Assembly (NCBI GenBank): GCA_028673005.1
Contig: CM054118.1
Coordinates: 60,755,401 to 60,819,400, forward strand
Origin: Tanypteryx hageni
Taxonomy: Eukaryota; Arthropoda; Insecta; Odonata; Petaluridae
DNA: 64,000 bases
Direction of reading: 5' to 3'
Below are positions 12,501 through 22,017 of the stretch, one piece after another. Every line of letters starts with the position of its first letter. The first letter of the stretch is position 1. The position numbers and the translations under genes are program-made. Below the pieces are notes generated by a model. It did no database searches. It saw only the letters and a program-made list of their open reading frames with translations, and was not told the origin of the DNA.

Positions 12501-15500
12501 CGACCATATAAGAGAATGGGAGAGTAATATATGGATTTTTAATTGTTGTTTGCTAAGAGAACCATCATAGCGATCAAATTAAACAAAATATGCGATGTTT
12601 TGCTCTGGAATTTCTCAAATTTTATCTCCGAAACCATAACTCGTAATGTACGAAAGTCCGAATTCGGCGTACGAAAGGCGGTTTAGGGGTGTCAATGTAT
12701 AATGTACGAAAGTGCGGGTTGTACGAAAGTCGAGGATCGTCTGTACTGCGTATGGATGGAAAAATATACCTACTCCATAAATGGAATGCACAGAGATTTC
12801 AAAGGCGTTCTTAATGGGAAATACGTATGAAACGGTATCGAAAAATTAGGTGATTCTCGAATTTTCATCCCCGAAACTATTGTCTGGGAGACTATCTTCT
12901 AATAGATATTATTTTCTATCCGAAAATATATTTTTAATCTAAACCTTACAGATCATTTAAGAGCTAGGAAGATAAAAGTTTGATATTTCATTGCTGCTTG
13001 GCGGATGTTGCTTAACGAGATACGAGTATAAATTTATTAAAGTAATTATGTAGAGTGGAAGTTCTAATTGACGGATTCAGTTGAAAATCACAATTGGATG
13101 CTAGTAATGCAAAATACTATGAAACGGATCCCATGTTCTGGTAAAGGAGAAATCAAGGTATTGGTCAAGAAATTTGCAAGCCGAAATAGCTGTGAGTGTG
13201 CTCTGCTCGAACAGTTTTTAATTAATGTTTATAAATGGCGACATTCCACGCACTCTTTGCGTTAGCACAGCTAGTTTCGGATAATATATAGCTCATTTAC
13301 GACCTAACTAAATTTCCGGAACTGTATTACTAAATGTCTGACGCGTGTGACAAATCGCTGACTTTGGGCGGTTATCGTATAGTGTAAAAAAAGAGATAGG
13401 AAGATTACAACAATTTTTATATACTGCAATAAATTAAGTCGGAGGGAGTGTAAATAATTTTTACCAGCCTTAAGAGAAACGCAAATCATTCAGCTTGGAA
13501 AAAGCAATTCTCATTTTCATGCATAGGTACTTGGAGTAAATTTCAAGTTAAATAAACTTACGGAAATTAGAGTCCCTCTTTTTCAACATGAATTTCAAAT
13601 GGATATTTATTATAATGATGATTAAAGACGAAGTGTTGTGGATTTGATACTACATGAACTAACGCAAAGAATAATGACCTCATTGAAGGCCAAAAATTTT
13701 TTCTATTGCCAAAATTTTCTTTTAAATTACGGCGATAAAATATATTAGTCGGAAAGAAATAGGTCTTTGGAAGTGTTTTTGTTATTTTTAGTCGTTTTCC
13801 GACATTATTTAATAAAAAGTGGAAGGTATCTATAAACATTCGCACATACTGGAAAAATCTATATATATATATCTTTGCAACTCTATGCAAAGGTGATTAA
13901 AATCTCCAAATTCTTTGCGACGTCTGTTAATTGGGTGTATTATCACTTCCTTCCTATTTCTGTGGAATAGTTGTGATTGCGGATATGGTCTGTATAAGTA
14001 GAGCAACAATAACTGCCTCCGACGATGCCATCAACGCAACTAAACTATTCTGGGAAGGATGGCGCTTGACCCTCAACTAGTAAAATACTCGGCACTTTCC
14101 GCTCATCGCTTGCCGCTTACCGCTCGCCAGTCTGGCTGTACCCTAATAGCTTCAACTATGAAATTCTTCGAAAAAATTTTCTTTATTATGCGTATGCATG
14201 CATAGAAAAATTTCTTGATTGCACTTATATTACGTATTATATACTATGAATTGCTGAACAGAAAATACGCGAGTAAAAAGGATGAGGGTAAATATATTGC
14301 GCACCTTAAGCTCGTCTAGGGATTTTCCGTAGTTTGTAAGCAGTGCCGCACCGTTTGAATAGATGTGAGAATGGTGATATATCCGAACAACAGGCCTGTA
14401 AAATATAAAGATATTCATTATAAATTTGGGAGAGAAATTCGAACGTTTTTCTGTTAGAATATACCATTTAAACAGTACGGAAAGTTATTATACCGAGAAA
14501 GATCTCGGAATTTCCCGGCGAATAGACGTGAAGAAGTTCTCTCGGGCTTACAGCCAGGTCTTCATATTGTCGCGTTCGACAATATCATAACCCGGCTGAA
14601 AGCCAGAGAGAATTTCTTATTATATTATACCACATGAAAAAATGTGTTTCATCATGGTATTTCTATGATGTATATTTACAATATCTAATGAGATTAAAAA
14701 AGGTTAACAGACTATATTTCCCCAAGATTTCGCAGCTTCTATAAAAAAGAAACAAAATAGTATGTTTATTATTGTAGTTAAATTATGAATGTTCCTTTTG
14801 ATGATTTCTTAACCGCAATGAAGTAAGCGTAATGAAGCGTATGGATTGCAAATAGTTAACAAATATGAATGAATACTCACGATTTATACATTTCGGGTAA
14901 AATTTCAATATCTGTAGGATTACTTGTGGTGATGCCAATGCCAATTAGGTGATTGAATTTTGAAATCTTTTTTTCCAACTTTATTTCAAATACTTCATCA
15001 TCCTTCAGCGGTCTATTCGTGAACACTAATGCGTTTAGTGCATCATCCAATCTGAAACGAAAGAATCGTATATTTCTTAGGACCACTAAAAATATAATTA
15101 GTAACACTCGTCATAGGATTTTATTTATAAACGCTGTAAAAAAAATCACGTTTTTCCTTTTTAAGGGCTCACTTTATTTTTTGAACTGTGCGGCCATTTT
15201 CCAGGATTGCGGCGTTTTTTCCACACCTTGGATGAAAAATCAATTTGTCCTGTATTTCCCTTTTATCATGAAACAATTCCACAGGATTAGCTGAAGAAAA
15301 AAAGAGACTCATAGTCATTGCGACATCACTCCATTTGAGTAATTTTTAGTAAATTTATAAATCGTTAAAAATCAATATTGCACAAATGATTTTATACATT
15401 AAACTGCTTAATATGATCATACCGCGTTATATCACCTCGTCCACACAAAGCGGGTGATAACGAAAAACTGCAACGTGGGTAGATACTAGATTCGGTTTTA

Positions 15501-15926
15501 AGATTCGACGTTTGATAAAAAAGAAGTTGATGGTGTCAATTACCGGTGAAATAAACAGCCAGCATTTAGTTTATATGGAGCTGCATTTTTTAACTGAACA
15601 TAAATTCATGATTATCGAGTGCGTTATTTAAGGTGTAACTATAAATTACCTTGCGACACCCCTTGGATGTAAACCACCCGCTTTCCTTGGCACTCGATCA
15701 CTTTATGCGTTACGTCCAAGTTCATTCGATCCGATGAATTGCTGCCCTCTGCCTGGGCGGTGAACGTGTCCACCCAGTCGCCTGTTTGGTTCCGCCTGCT
15801 GTTCACGGAGAGTTTGATCCCTCGGCTGGTGCCTGGATAGGTGCCGCATACTGGATCTGGCGTCAATTCCTGCACCGTGCATTGGAAGAGAGAAAACGCT
15901 ATTAAAGTGAGGAGCCACTTCAGCAT
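9591..15926 (-). CDS. gene A: secreted Neuralized-repeat (NHR) protein, five exons
   Basis: Exons: 15926..15650, 15290..15173, 15051..14881, 14395..14305 and 9770..9591; all introns are GT-AG and the joined frame is 278 codons. Residues 1-19 are a hydrophobic signal peptide. Residues 20-92 form an unrecognised domain with two cysteines (C27, C79) and N-glycosylation sequons at N46 and N63. Residues about 109-270 are a complete NHR domain: HPRCGKNA, LVFTNRPL, GIGITTSNPTDIE, YSNGAALLTNYG, VGVMRNRFGTLQFFVNGV and YGVFELRG. NHR domains are protein- or lipid-binding modules of Neuralized-type proteins; here there is no RING or second repeat. A Met six codons upstream (15944) exists, but gene B lacks it, so the start at 15926 is preferred. 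Intron 4 is 4.5 kb against about 0.2 kb in gene B, through insertion. The ligand is unknown. Confidence 0.88.
11346..11980 (+). pseudogene. Penelope-like element: C-terminal GIY-YIG endonuclease fragment
   Basis: The frame gives KYIKIPFAPGVTNGL, the end of the RT-linker region, then the endonuclease core: SGIYKITCTDCDKAYIGQT, followed by RRKLETRFKEH. The GIY and YIG motifs and the catalytic-type arginine are present. Penelope-like elements use this domain to nick target DNA for reverse transcription. The frame shifts near 11768 and continues as FINKFGDKVMNNDRGPIPLS to a stop at 11980. The reverse transcriptase half is missing. The fragment lies inside the gene A intron insertion. Confidence 0.85.
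11935..11980 (+). ncRNA. possible decayed hammerhead-ribozyme motif at the Penelope 3' end
   Basis: At the end of the element the sequence tatgagagcgtagctctcga forms a tight stem (gagc-gta-gctc) followed by gaaa. Hammerhead ribozymes have CUGAUGA, stem II, then GAAA, and such motifs are known in Penelope-like elements. The first core box is degenerate here (aatatga), so activity is unlikely. Confidence 0.3.
12100..13000. repeat. degenerate tandem repeat, period about 200 bp
   Basis: Blocks recur with the same order of words: ttctctatccaaataa, agagaatgggagagt (12306-type and 12508-type), ttgctaagagaaccatc and gaattttatctccgaaac. At least two full units lie at about 12180..12660, a third divergent one at 12830..12990 and an outlying one at 10870..11030. 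The block is inside the gene A intron insertion. Confidence 0.6.
14495..14623. mobile_element. 129-bp hairpin insertion in intron 3 of gene A, with target-site duplication
   Basis: The insert is flanked by attatacc on both sides (14487..14494 and 14624..14631), and the equivalent intron of gene B lacks it. It is GC-richer and folds: an inner perfect arm atattgtcg/cgacaatat around cgtt, and an outer arm gaagttctctcgggct against agccagagagaatttctt. The reverse strand also contains tgaaga...ggctgtaagcc...gagaga, which resembles the hammerhead-like terminal motifs of Penelope elements. Confidence 0.65.
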
Positions 15927-16011
15927 TTTCGGCTTTGAAAACATAGCAATGATCGGCGTGTTATTCGTATCAAGCGAGGACTTGGTATGCTGCCATTGAC
16001 TCGAGGGAGGG

Positions 16012-16020
16012 CTATTTATG
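16012..16020 (-). promoter_or_regulatory. TATA-like box of gene A
   Basis: On the minus strand it reads cataaatagc about 85-95 bases upstream of the start codon, with a tcaatgg initiator-like word 20-30 bases downstream. The same box at the same distance precedes gene B (31543..31551), and the surrounding sequence is strongly conserved between the two copies. Confidence 0.5.
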
Positions 16021-16380
16021 CGAATTTCTTATTTCTAGAGTTTTCGGCAGTAATGAGAGCCGGTTATCCATCGCTGTGACCCGTGTGGCGTATTTATTTT
16101 ATGCCTGTGATAATAATAATTAATGTAAGGTCGACAGATTTACGGCCTTTTGTGTCAAATGTCTCAATATCGAGATAATCGTTATGACGTCTCTGGGCTC
16201 CTCTGCTATCAGAATTTTATAATGAGATTTGACTCAATTCACACTCAATCAAATTTAAAAGAAAAAACGTTACTGCACTGTTACTATGCAGGCGAAGAGA
16301 AGCACTCTCGCTGAGCAAGCATTCGTTATTTTTGCTGATTCACCTCAATTTTCTATAATGTAATAAACTCTTTCAAATAT
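16021..16380 (-). promoter_or_regulatory. upstream region of gene A, duplicated upstream of gene B
   Basis: This stretch matches about 31552..31918 nearly base for base, ending in both cases at atatatgcggttatat next to a (TA)n tract. A third, more divergent copy lies at 32105..32335. Such conservation in non-coding DNA means recent duplication, conversion or constraint on regulatory sequence. No specific binding sites were identified. Confidence 0.6.
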
Positions 16381-16386
16381 ATGCGG

Positions 16387-16458
<72 letters not shown>
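16387..16458. repeat. (TA)n microsatellite, left arm
   Basis: An uninterrupted TA run preceded by gcggtta. It is paired in inverted order with the run at 17621..17673, which is followed by ataaccgc. Confidence 0.98.
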
Positions 16459-16461
<3 letters not shown>

Positions 16462-17618
16462 CTAAAGGAAAAGAAAAGGTAGTGATGAGGGTGGCAACAA
16501 GGTGTTGAGGGAAGCCCAGCGGACACTCACCAAGTTGAGGACCAAGCTGGCAGGCTGCTGGGGGCGTCGAAGAGACACGTAAAACACACGAACACAAAAA
16601 CACACGCAAGCTTATCGGGCCTAAGCCCTTCTTCAGCGAAAGAGTAACGTAAAGTGACACACTGGGCGGGGAATGACAGGGTGATGTGGGAAGGTTGATG
16701 ATTGGAGGAGGTGGGGAGTAGGAGGAATGGATAGCCAATAAAGAGGGAGTGTGATGAGGTAGAGTGCGAATAGTTACAAAGTAACAAGGAGACATTGTAA
16801 GGGGGCTAATAGGGTTAGCGGAGGTTGAGGCCAGGCGGAGAGAAAGAGTCGAGAAGATGGATATGTGCTAGTTCCCAGTGTCGGAGAAGGGGGGCAGGAG
16901 TGTCATAGGGTAAAGCGCGAATAATCCTAACATTGTAGCAACTATTGAAGGGGACATTGTGGGTATTAGCATGTAATGCAACTGGGAGGGGGCGTCTGAG
17001 AGAAACGCTATTCCGGTGACCGTTCATTCGGATGTTTAACGGATTGCTGGTGAGGCCTACGTAAAACGCGGGACAAAGGGTGCAGGTAAGGAGGTAAATG
17101 ACGTTACGGGTGGTGCAGTTGCTTCTGGAGGTGATGGGGTAGGTGATGTTGGTGGAGGGACTCGAGAAAGAATATGAGGGTAGGTGGATAGGGCAAGTGA
17201 GGCAGCGAGGTTTTCCGCAGGGGTGGGAACCTATTGCAAGAAGAGTGGCAGAAGTGGGAAGTTCCTTCCTCCACAAGATATTTCCCAAATTTGGGGGCCG
17301 GCGGAAGGAGAGGAGCGGAGGATTGGCAAAAAGGTTGATAAAGAGGGACTGATGGGAGGAAGAGGTAAGAATTGGGTGGGCAGCATGAAGGATTGTTTTG
17401 AGAGCTTCGTGGATACCAGGAAGGAAAAGTGTCGTAAGAGTGAGTGGAGGGGTAGATGCAGGAATAGTGGGTGTGTGAGGATGAGATCCATTGTGGGTAG
17501 GCGTCATCGCCCTATAGATCTGTTCACGGACCAAGACTGGAGGGTAACCACGTTTGAGAAGAGCATCCTAGAGGACAGAGTAATACTCTAGAAGGGATGC
17601 TCTATCGGAACAATGCCT

Positions 17619-17620
<2 letters not shown>
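16459..17620 (-). mobile_element. Penelope-like element fragment inserted in a (TA)n tract
   Basis: The fragment spans the C-terminal coding part, a stop at 16815 and a 3' region of about 350 bases. Both sides are (TA)n, and the outer flanks gcggttatat and atataaccgc mirror each other. The 3' region contains a compact stem, ctgaagaagggcttaggccc followed by gata (about 16612..16640). That resembles a hammerhead core with the CUGAUGA and GAAA boxes slightly changed. Confidence 0.75.
16815..17534 (-). pseudogene. Penelope-like GIY-YIG endonuclease ORF with CxxC linker, 5'-truncated
   Basis: Open for 239 codons from a Met at 17534; similar coding sequence continues upstream but meets an in-frame TAG near 17570. 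The linker contains GSHPCGKPRCLTCPIH, a cysteine/histidine cluster of the type seen in Neptune-like Penelope elements. An endonuclease core follows: NVIYLLTCTLCPAFYVGLT, then NIRMNGHRNSV. GIY is replaced by VIY and YIG by YVG, both tolerated in the family. The end (HWELAHIHLLDSFSPPGLN) fits the usual C-terminus. The reverse transcriptase is missing, so it cannot move on its own. This copy looks younger than the one at 11346..11980, since its frame is intact. Confidence 0.85.

Positions 17621-17673
<53 letters not shown>
17621..17673. repeat. (TA)n microsatellite, right arm
   Basis: A TA run followed by ataaccgcatatatat, the inverse of the left flank at 16376..16390. Confidence 0.98.
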
Positions 17674-17674
<1 letters not shown>

Positions 17675-17689
17675 CCGCATATATATATA

Positions 17690-19300
17690 TAATGAAAATT
17701 AAAAAGTATACAATTCACATTATAGTATGTTCCAGAGAGTTGAATTATATTCATGGTCTCATATTAATGCTTAATAAATGCATCATTTTAGTGCTTTAAT
17801 ACGGATCAAGCTTTTATGCATTGGTGTAACACGTATACTGAATCTATTAAGTAATTAGATGATGAAAAGAAATAGGAATGGAAATGACCAGAAATTGAGA
17901 AAAAGGTAGAGGAGGACGTAGAGTTTGCATAGAATTAAAAGGAGCTGCAGCACAAAAATATCAATAATAAATTATAATTCATCCTAAAATATTTTAGACG
18001 ATCAAATCTTGTTCCATCGCCAAACGGTAAGATCTCATTAAACTAAATGTAACGTTATTTTTAAAGAATTTCTTTAAATGATAATACAGAAAATATTTCG
18101 AACCGAATTTCTAATACGTTTAAAAAAATAACATTCTATAACATTTTTAAATTTCTTTAAATAATGCCAATTTTATAAAAAAATTCAAAATTACTATAGT
18201 TAAAAGAAAGTTATGATCTTAAAATATAATTAAAATTCATTGCAGTTCGTGTATTTAGTTCACAGTAAGTTACTACAAATTTTTCCTTTGATGGTAAATT
18301 GACTGTTCATTAACATTTATTCTGTTTTTAATCGTAAGATCAAAACAATTAAATTATTAAGTTAAATTCTGTATGTTTTAAATTACTTCTAATTTGCTGA
18401 AATATTTCAAGTAAATTTTTGCAGATTCGTCATACATTATACGTTATTATTTCAATTTTACTCTTATTTTCCACAAATATTTGGACAAGCATTTAGTCTC
18501 CCTGATAATAATTTTTCAACAATATAACAGATAATTTTCAAAAACACTGATTTGATTGTACATGAATGCTAAACCAGATCAGCAAATTTTTCTGATTTTT
18601 CATAATAAAATCAAATATATTTGGAATAATTTTATAATGATTCTATACAAGAGGATGAGAAGGAGAGAGGAAGAAAGAAAGGAGAGAGTGTGAGAGAGAC
18701 AAAATTAAATGTTCCATGAATTAAAAAAAGTTTTGGGAGTATAAGAATTCTATAGCGTAATGTATTTGTTTGTCATAAATTTTTTTTAGCCCAAATTTAT
18801 TTTTACTCTCTGAAGCACTCAATTTTGTGAGTTTTATATCCAATGATTACGTTATCGCATATAAAAGTTATTTTCATTAATATTGTATTTCAATTTTATT
18901 TTTACATAATACTTAATTCACGCATACACGTCATATATAATGGGCAGTTACTCTAGTAAATATATAAAAAAGCGAAGATAATATAAAAGTTGGTAATAAT
19001 AGCTCAGAACACATTGAAGAAACGACTTATGCAATATTTTTGATAATTTATAATATCCATGTTAATTACAGCATTTTTAATTAAAGGGTCTCCATGACCC
19101 ATCGTCACCAGTTATGTTACAAAAATTGTGCGTCACCAGTTGAGGGTTAAATCAAGATAAAAAATACTGAGGAAGATTTGAGAATGAAACCAAGTAATGA
19201 AACCAAGTTAATTTTTATTGTAATGCTTGATGGTATGCAATATTTCCTTACTTTCCATCATTTGCCCATTTAAATAAATTTTCCCGCATTCATTATCGAC
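17690..19300. other. very AT-rich DNA, nothing recognised
   Basis: No reading frame of note; a short ga-rich run lies at 18650..18700. Confidence 0.5.
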
Positions 19301-19309
19301 AAATTTGAC

Positions 19310-19510
19310 GGCTTTGTATTTATATCAAATAACCATAATAATGGAATCACTTTTAAAATATAGTTGTTTCACTTGAATTAATTTCCAGTGGAAGAAACTG
19401 CATCATATTATATGGTCATGAACCTCGAAAACTCTTAAACCATGGGCAGGAATTGCAATTGCAACCGGTGGAAACACGTTTAAACATATAGTCAAATTTA
19501 GTTTAACCAT
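19310..19510 (+). repeat. dispersed repeat, inverted copy at 41830..42030
   Basis: Words such as cacttttaaaatatagttgt, ccagtggaagaaactgcatc and aacctcgaaaa occur here in order, and in reverse complement at 41830..42030. It is non-coding, and the family is unknown. Confidence 0.6.
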
Positions 19511-19702
19511 ACGTTACCCCATGCAAAGGATAATTCTATGAGTCTGATTTGTCAAAGTCAAACCTACGAAACAAAATGAGCACTTGGACTTTGAAATCGA
19601 TTTCGGCGAAAAATGTGTTAGTATGACATGGAAAGTGTTTTTATAATCTAATAAGTATAATTGCCTTAACTGATGCAAAAAAACATTCAATTGAAAGGAA
19701 AA

Positions 19703-19765
19703 ACGAGTAGGGATGTGTACGGGTTTTCCGTTGTACAGAAGTGCTTTTCGTGAAGTTTCCACAAG
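19703..19765 (+). repeat. short dispersed repeat, second copy at 29332..29395
   Basis: The two copies share tagggatgt, acgggtt, cacagaagt-type words and acttttcgt in the same order. Confidence 0.5.
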
Positions 19766-20237
19766 TATAATCCTATAATTATTATTTCAATATACAATGC
19801 AAGTGGGCGCCTGGCCCGGTGGCAAGGTTACAAAATTAACATATTAAAAAAACATATTTAAAACATATAAAAACATATTCAGAAGATTCAGGTTACAATT
19901 TTTCACATACCACATACAATATTCTATTCATATATTTTTCCTGTTAGGAGCTTCGAGTTCGAGCTCCTTCGTTAATTAATTCATCTTACAATATTATTTA
20001 ACAATAAATTAACTATTAAATTATGTATAATAATAATGTATTTGCTTAGAAATCATAAAAATATTTTTCCTTATATTGTGGTATCCCTGCTTTTTAAATC
20101 CGTTCTAAACTATTATATAATTTAGTTGAAATCCAGCCAACCAATTCCTTTCAAATCCATAATTACTAAAATAGTATAAAATTGATGCAGAGAGTTCAAC
20201 ACAAATACGTGTAATAAGTTTTTTCCTTGTATTGTGG

Positions 20238-20248
20238 CAATATGATTA

Positions 20249-20302
<54 letters not shown>

Positions 20303-20313
20303 TAATCATATTG
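20238..20313. repeat. perfect palindrome built on (TA)n
   Basis: caatatgattag, then a TA run, then ctaatcatattg: the unique flanks are exact reverse complements, so the full 76 bases form one cruciform-capable palindrome. Confidence 0.92.
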
Positions 20314-20599
20314 ATTTTTGTTTCTTATGCTGCGCACCTCCTCCATGTAAGATTTCGTTTAAATCGGTTCGACCACTTCCTTCCAAATTCATAATTACCA
20401 TAAAGATTTAATTTGAAATTTGTGGCACCGCTGGTTAGTTGATCCAAACAAAATCTATCATGTTAATCATTTATTTTGTGAAGATTCTATGTAACAAATT
20501 TGGTTGTAATCAGTTTAGCCTATTCTTTCTTTATATATGCGTACGGACGGGTGAATATCACGAAGATGATAATGCTTTTCAGCAATGACCAAAGGCTTC

Positions 20600-20800
20600 C
20601 AGGATAATATGTCCACTATCTATATGTCCACAGTCTTTATGTCGACTTGTATATGTCCACAGCCGATATGTACACCCTTAAAACTTATGTCCTATATCCA
20701 CTGTTTTTATGTCCACAGCCAATATGTCCATATTTATATATGTCCACTTTCATAAACGTCCGCAGACTTTACGTTAACAGCCTATATGTCCACTTAAGGG
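20600..20800. repeat. degenerate tandem repeat of about 18-22 bp around tatgtccac
   Basis: The core tatgtccac(agcc) recurs about ten times, with spacing of roughly 18-22 bases and many substitutions (tatgtcgac, tatgtacac, aacgtccgc). Confidence 0.75.
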
Positions 20801-20814
20801 AAATGGAGAGGGGT

Positions 20815-21640
20815 GACTAAAGGAGGGATATGAAGTAATTGAATATGGAAGGTGTGGGATGGAAATACTAAGGACACTCGATATTTGTATCAATCAACTA
20901 AGAATTTTATAACAATTACGAATATGCAGCGAAATATATTAAAGTGGAGTCTGGTAGAATGAGGGGGAGGGAAAGGGGGGGGCGTGAGAAATTTTAAGGA
21001 AACACAGACGAAAAGCACTAAAAATGAACATATTGGTATTTAATGGAGGAAGAAGTTAAGGATTATATTTAGGTGGAAATTAAAGAATTGTAATAGAAGT
21101 TTTCTTTCCTTTTTCTTCTGTAATATATTTCACTTTATTAATTTCCAAATTTTATGTGAATAAAAATTTCGCTGTCAATTACAGGGACTATAAACGTTTT
21201 TAGAGAACGGAAAACCTTAAAATTGCACATTATAACTGTTTTCCACTTACCTTTTAAAACAATTAACAAAATGAGTTTGAAAATAACTCCGTTGCCAATC
21301 GTATTTTGATAGGACGAAATCTCAAATTAATCGGTTTATGCAAAAAGGGCATCAGTCCAAAAAAGTGTATCTGAAAGAAACAAAAAAAACTTCCTGAGGT
21401 CGGAAATTTTTTAAGAATGGAATTATTTCAATTATCATTTTGTAAAATAGGTATTTTGAAATAAGTGGGGCGAATATCAGCTTTATTAAGCACCATGTTT
21501 ATTTACTGAACAGATGATAAAGTTGTAGACTAAGCACCTTTTTGCATGGAACGATAATTGAGGATGGAAAAGTATGTTTTTTATCCTTAAACATGAAAAA
21601 TATGTGCAGGGCTCTGTAAAAGCAAATTTTACTATCAATC
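20815..21640. other. intergenic DNA, nothing recognised
   Basis: No coding sequence was recognised; a short G-rich stretch lies near 20960..20990. Confidence 0.4.
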
Positions 21641-21870
21641 TAATAATAATAAACATAAAAATATGATGTAATATATTTTGAATATAATATTTTGAGCAAA
21701 TTAATATAAAATCAAACAAATTTTAATAATGGTCTAATAATCATTAACATATTTATGTAACATTTTTAATATAGTATTATTGAGCAAATGAACAAAACTG
21801 TACAAATTTTTTATTGATGAACATATTACGTAACATATTACGTAACATATTTTGAATATGGTATTATTGA
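21640..21870. repeat. AT-rich tandem repeat, period about 90-100 bp
   Basis: Words aatataatattttgagcaaa, aatatagtattattgagcaa and aatatggtattattga recur in order. A small direct repeat, acatattacgtaacatatta, is included. Confidence 0.45.
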
Positions 21871-22017
21871 CATAAAATCATTCTTCCTCAATTCCATTTT
21901 CTGTGGGCCTAGAAATGTTTTAAAAAACCTTGTTTTCAGCCGTTAAATAAAGCATCAACTTTGCGATATCCTCTATTTTCTTTTTTTATCGGAACTTCTC
22001 CAGTTGGAAAAGTATGC

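Larger units (their letters stand above)
9827..14138. mobile_element. 4.3-kb insertion in intron 4 of gene A with inverted-repeat-like ends
   Basis: The short intron 4 of gene B aligns with gene A up to about 9810 and again from about 14170, so the DNA between is inserted. The left end reads gaccagactggtgagctgtg. The right end, reverse complemented, reads cagccagactggcgagcggt, so the termini are inverted relatives. No clean target-site duplication was seen. The interior holds a Penelope-like fragment and a local tandem repeat, so this may be nested insertions rather than one element. Confidence 0.5.

Noticed and set aside
15639..15944. Gene A exon 1 treated as a single-exon gene ending at 15639
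   Set aside because: A canonical donor at 15649 and matching downstream exons with the same phases in both paralogs show the ORF end is read-through into intron 1.
15944..15944. Upstream Met at 15944 as the start of gene A
   Set aside because: Gene B has AAG at this codon and starts at the second Met; the hydrophobic signal sequence follows that second Met directly.
20600..20800. CRISPR-like array of tatgtccac repeats
   Set aside because: Repeats are short, degenerate and unevenly spaced with no conserved spacer length; this is eukaryotic minisatellite DNA.
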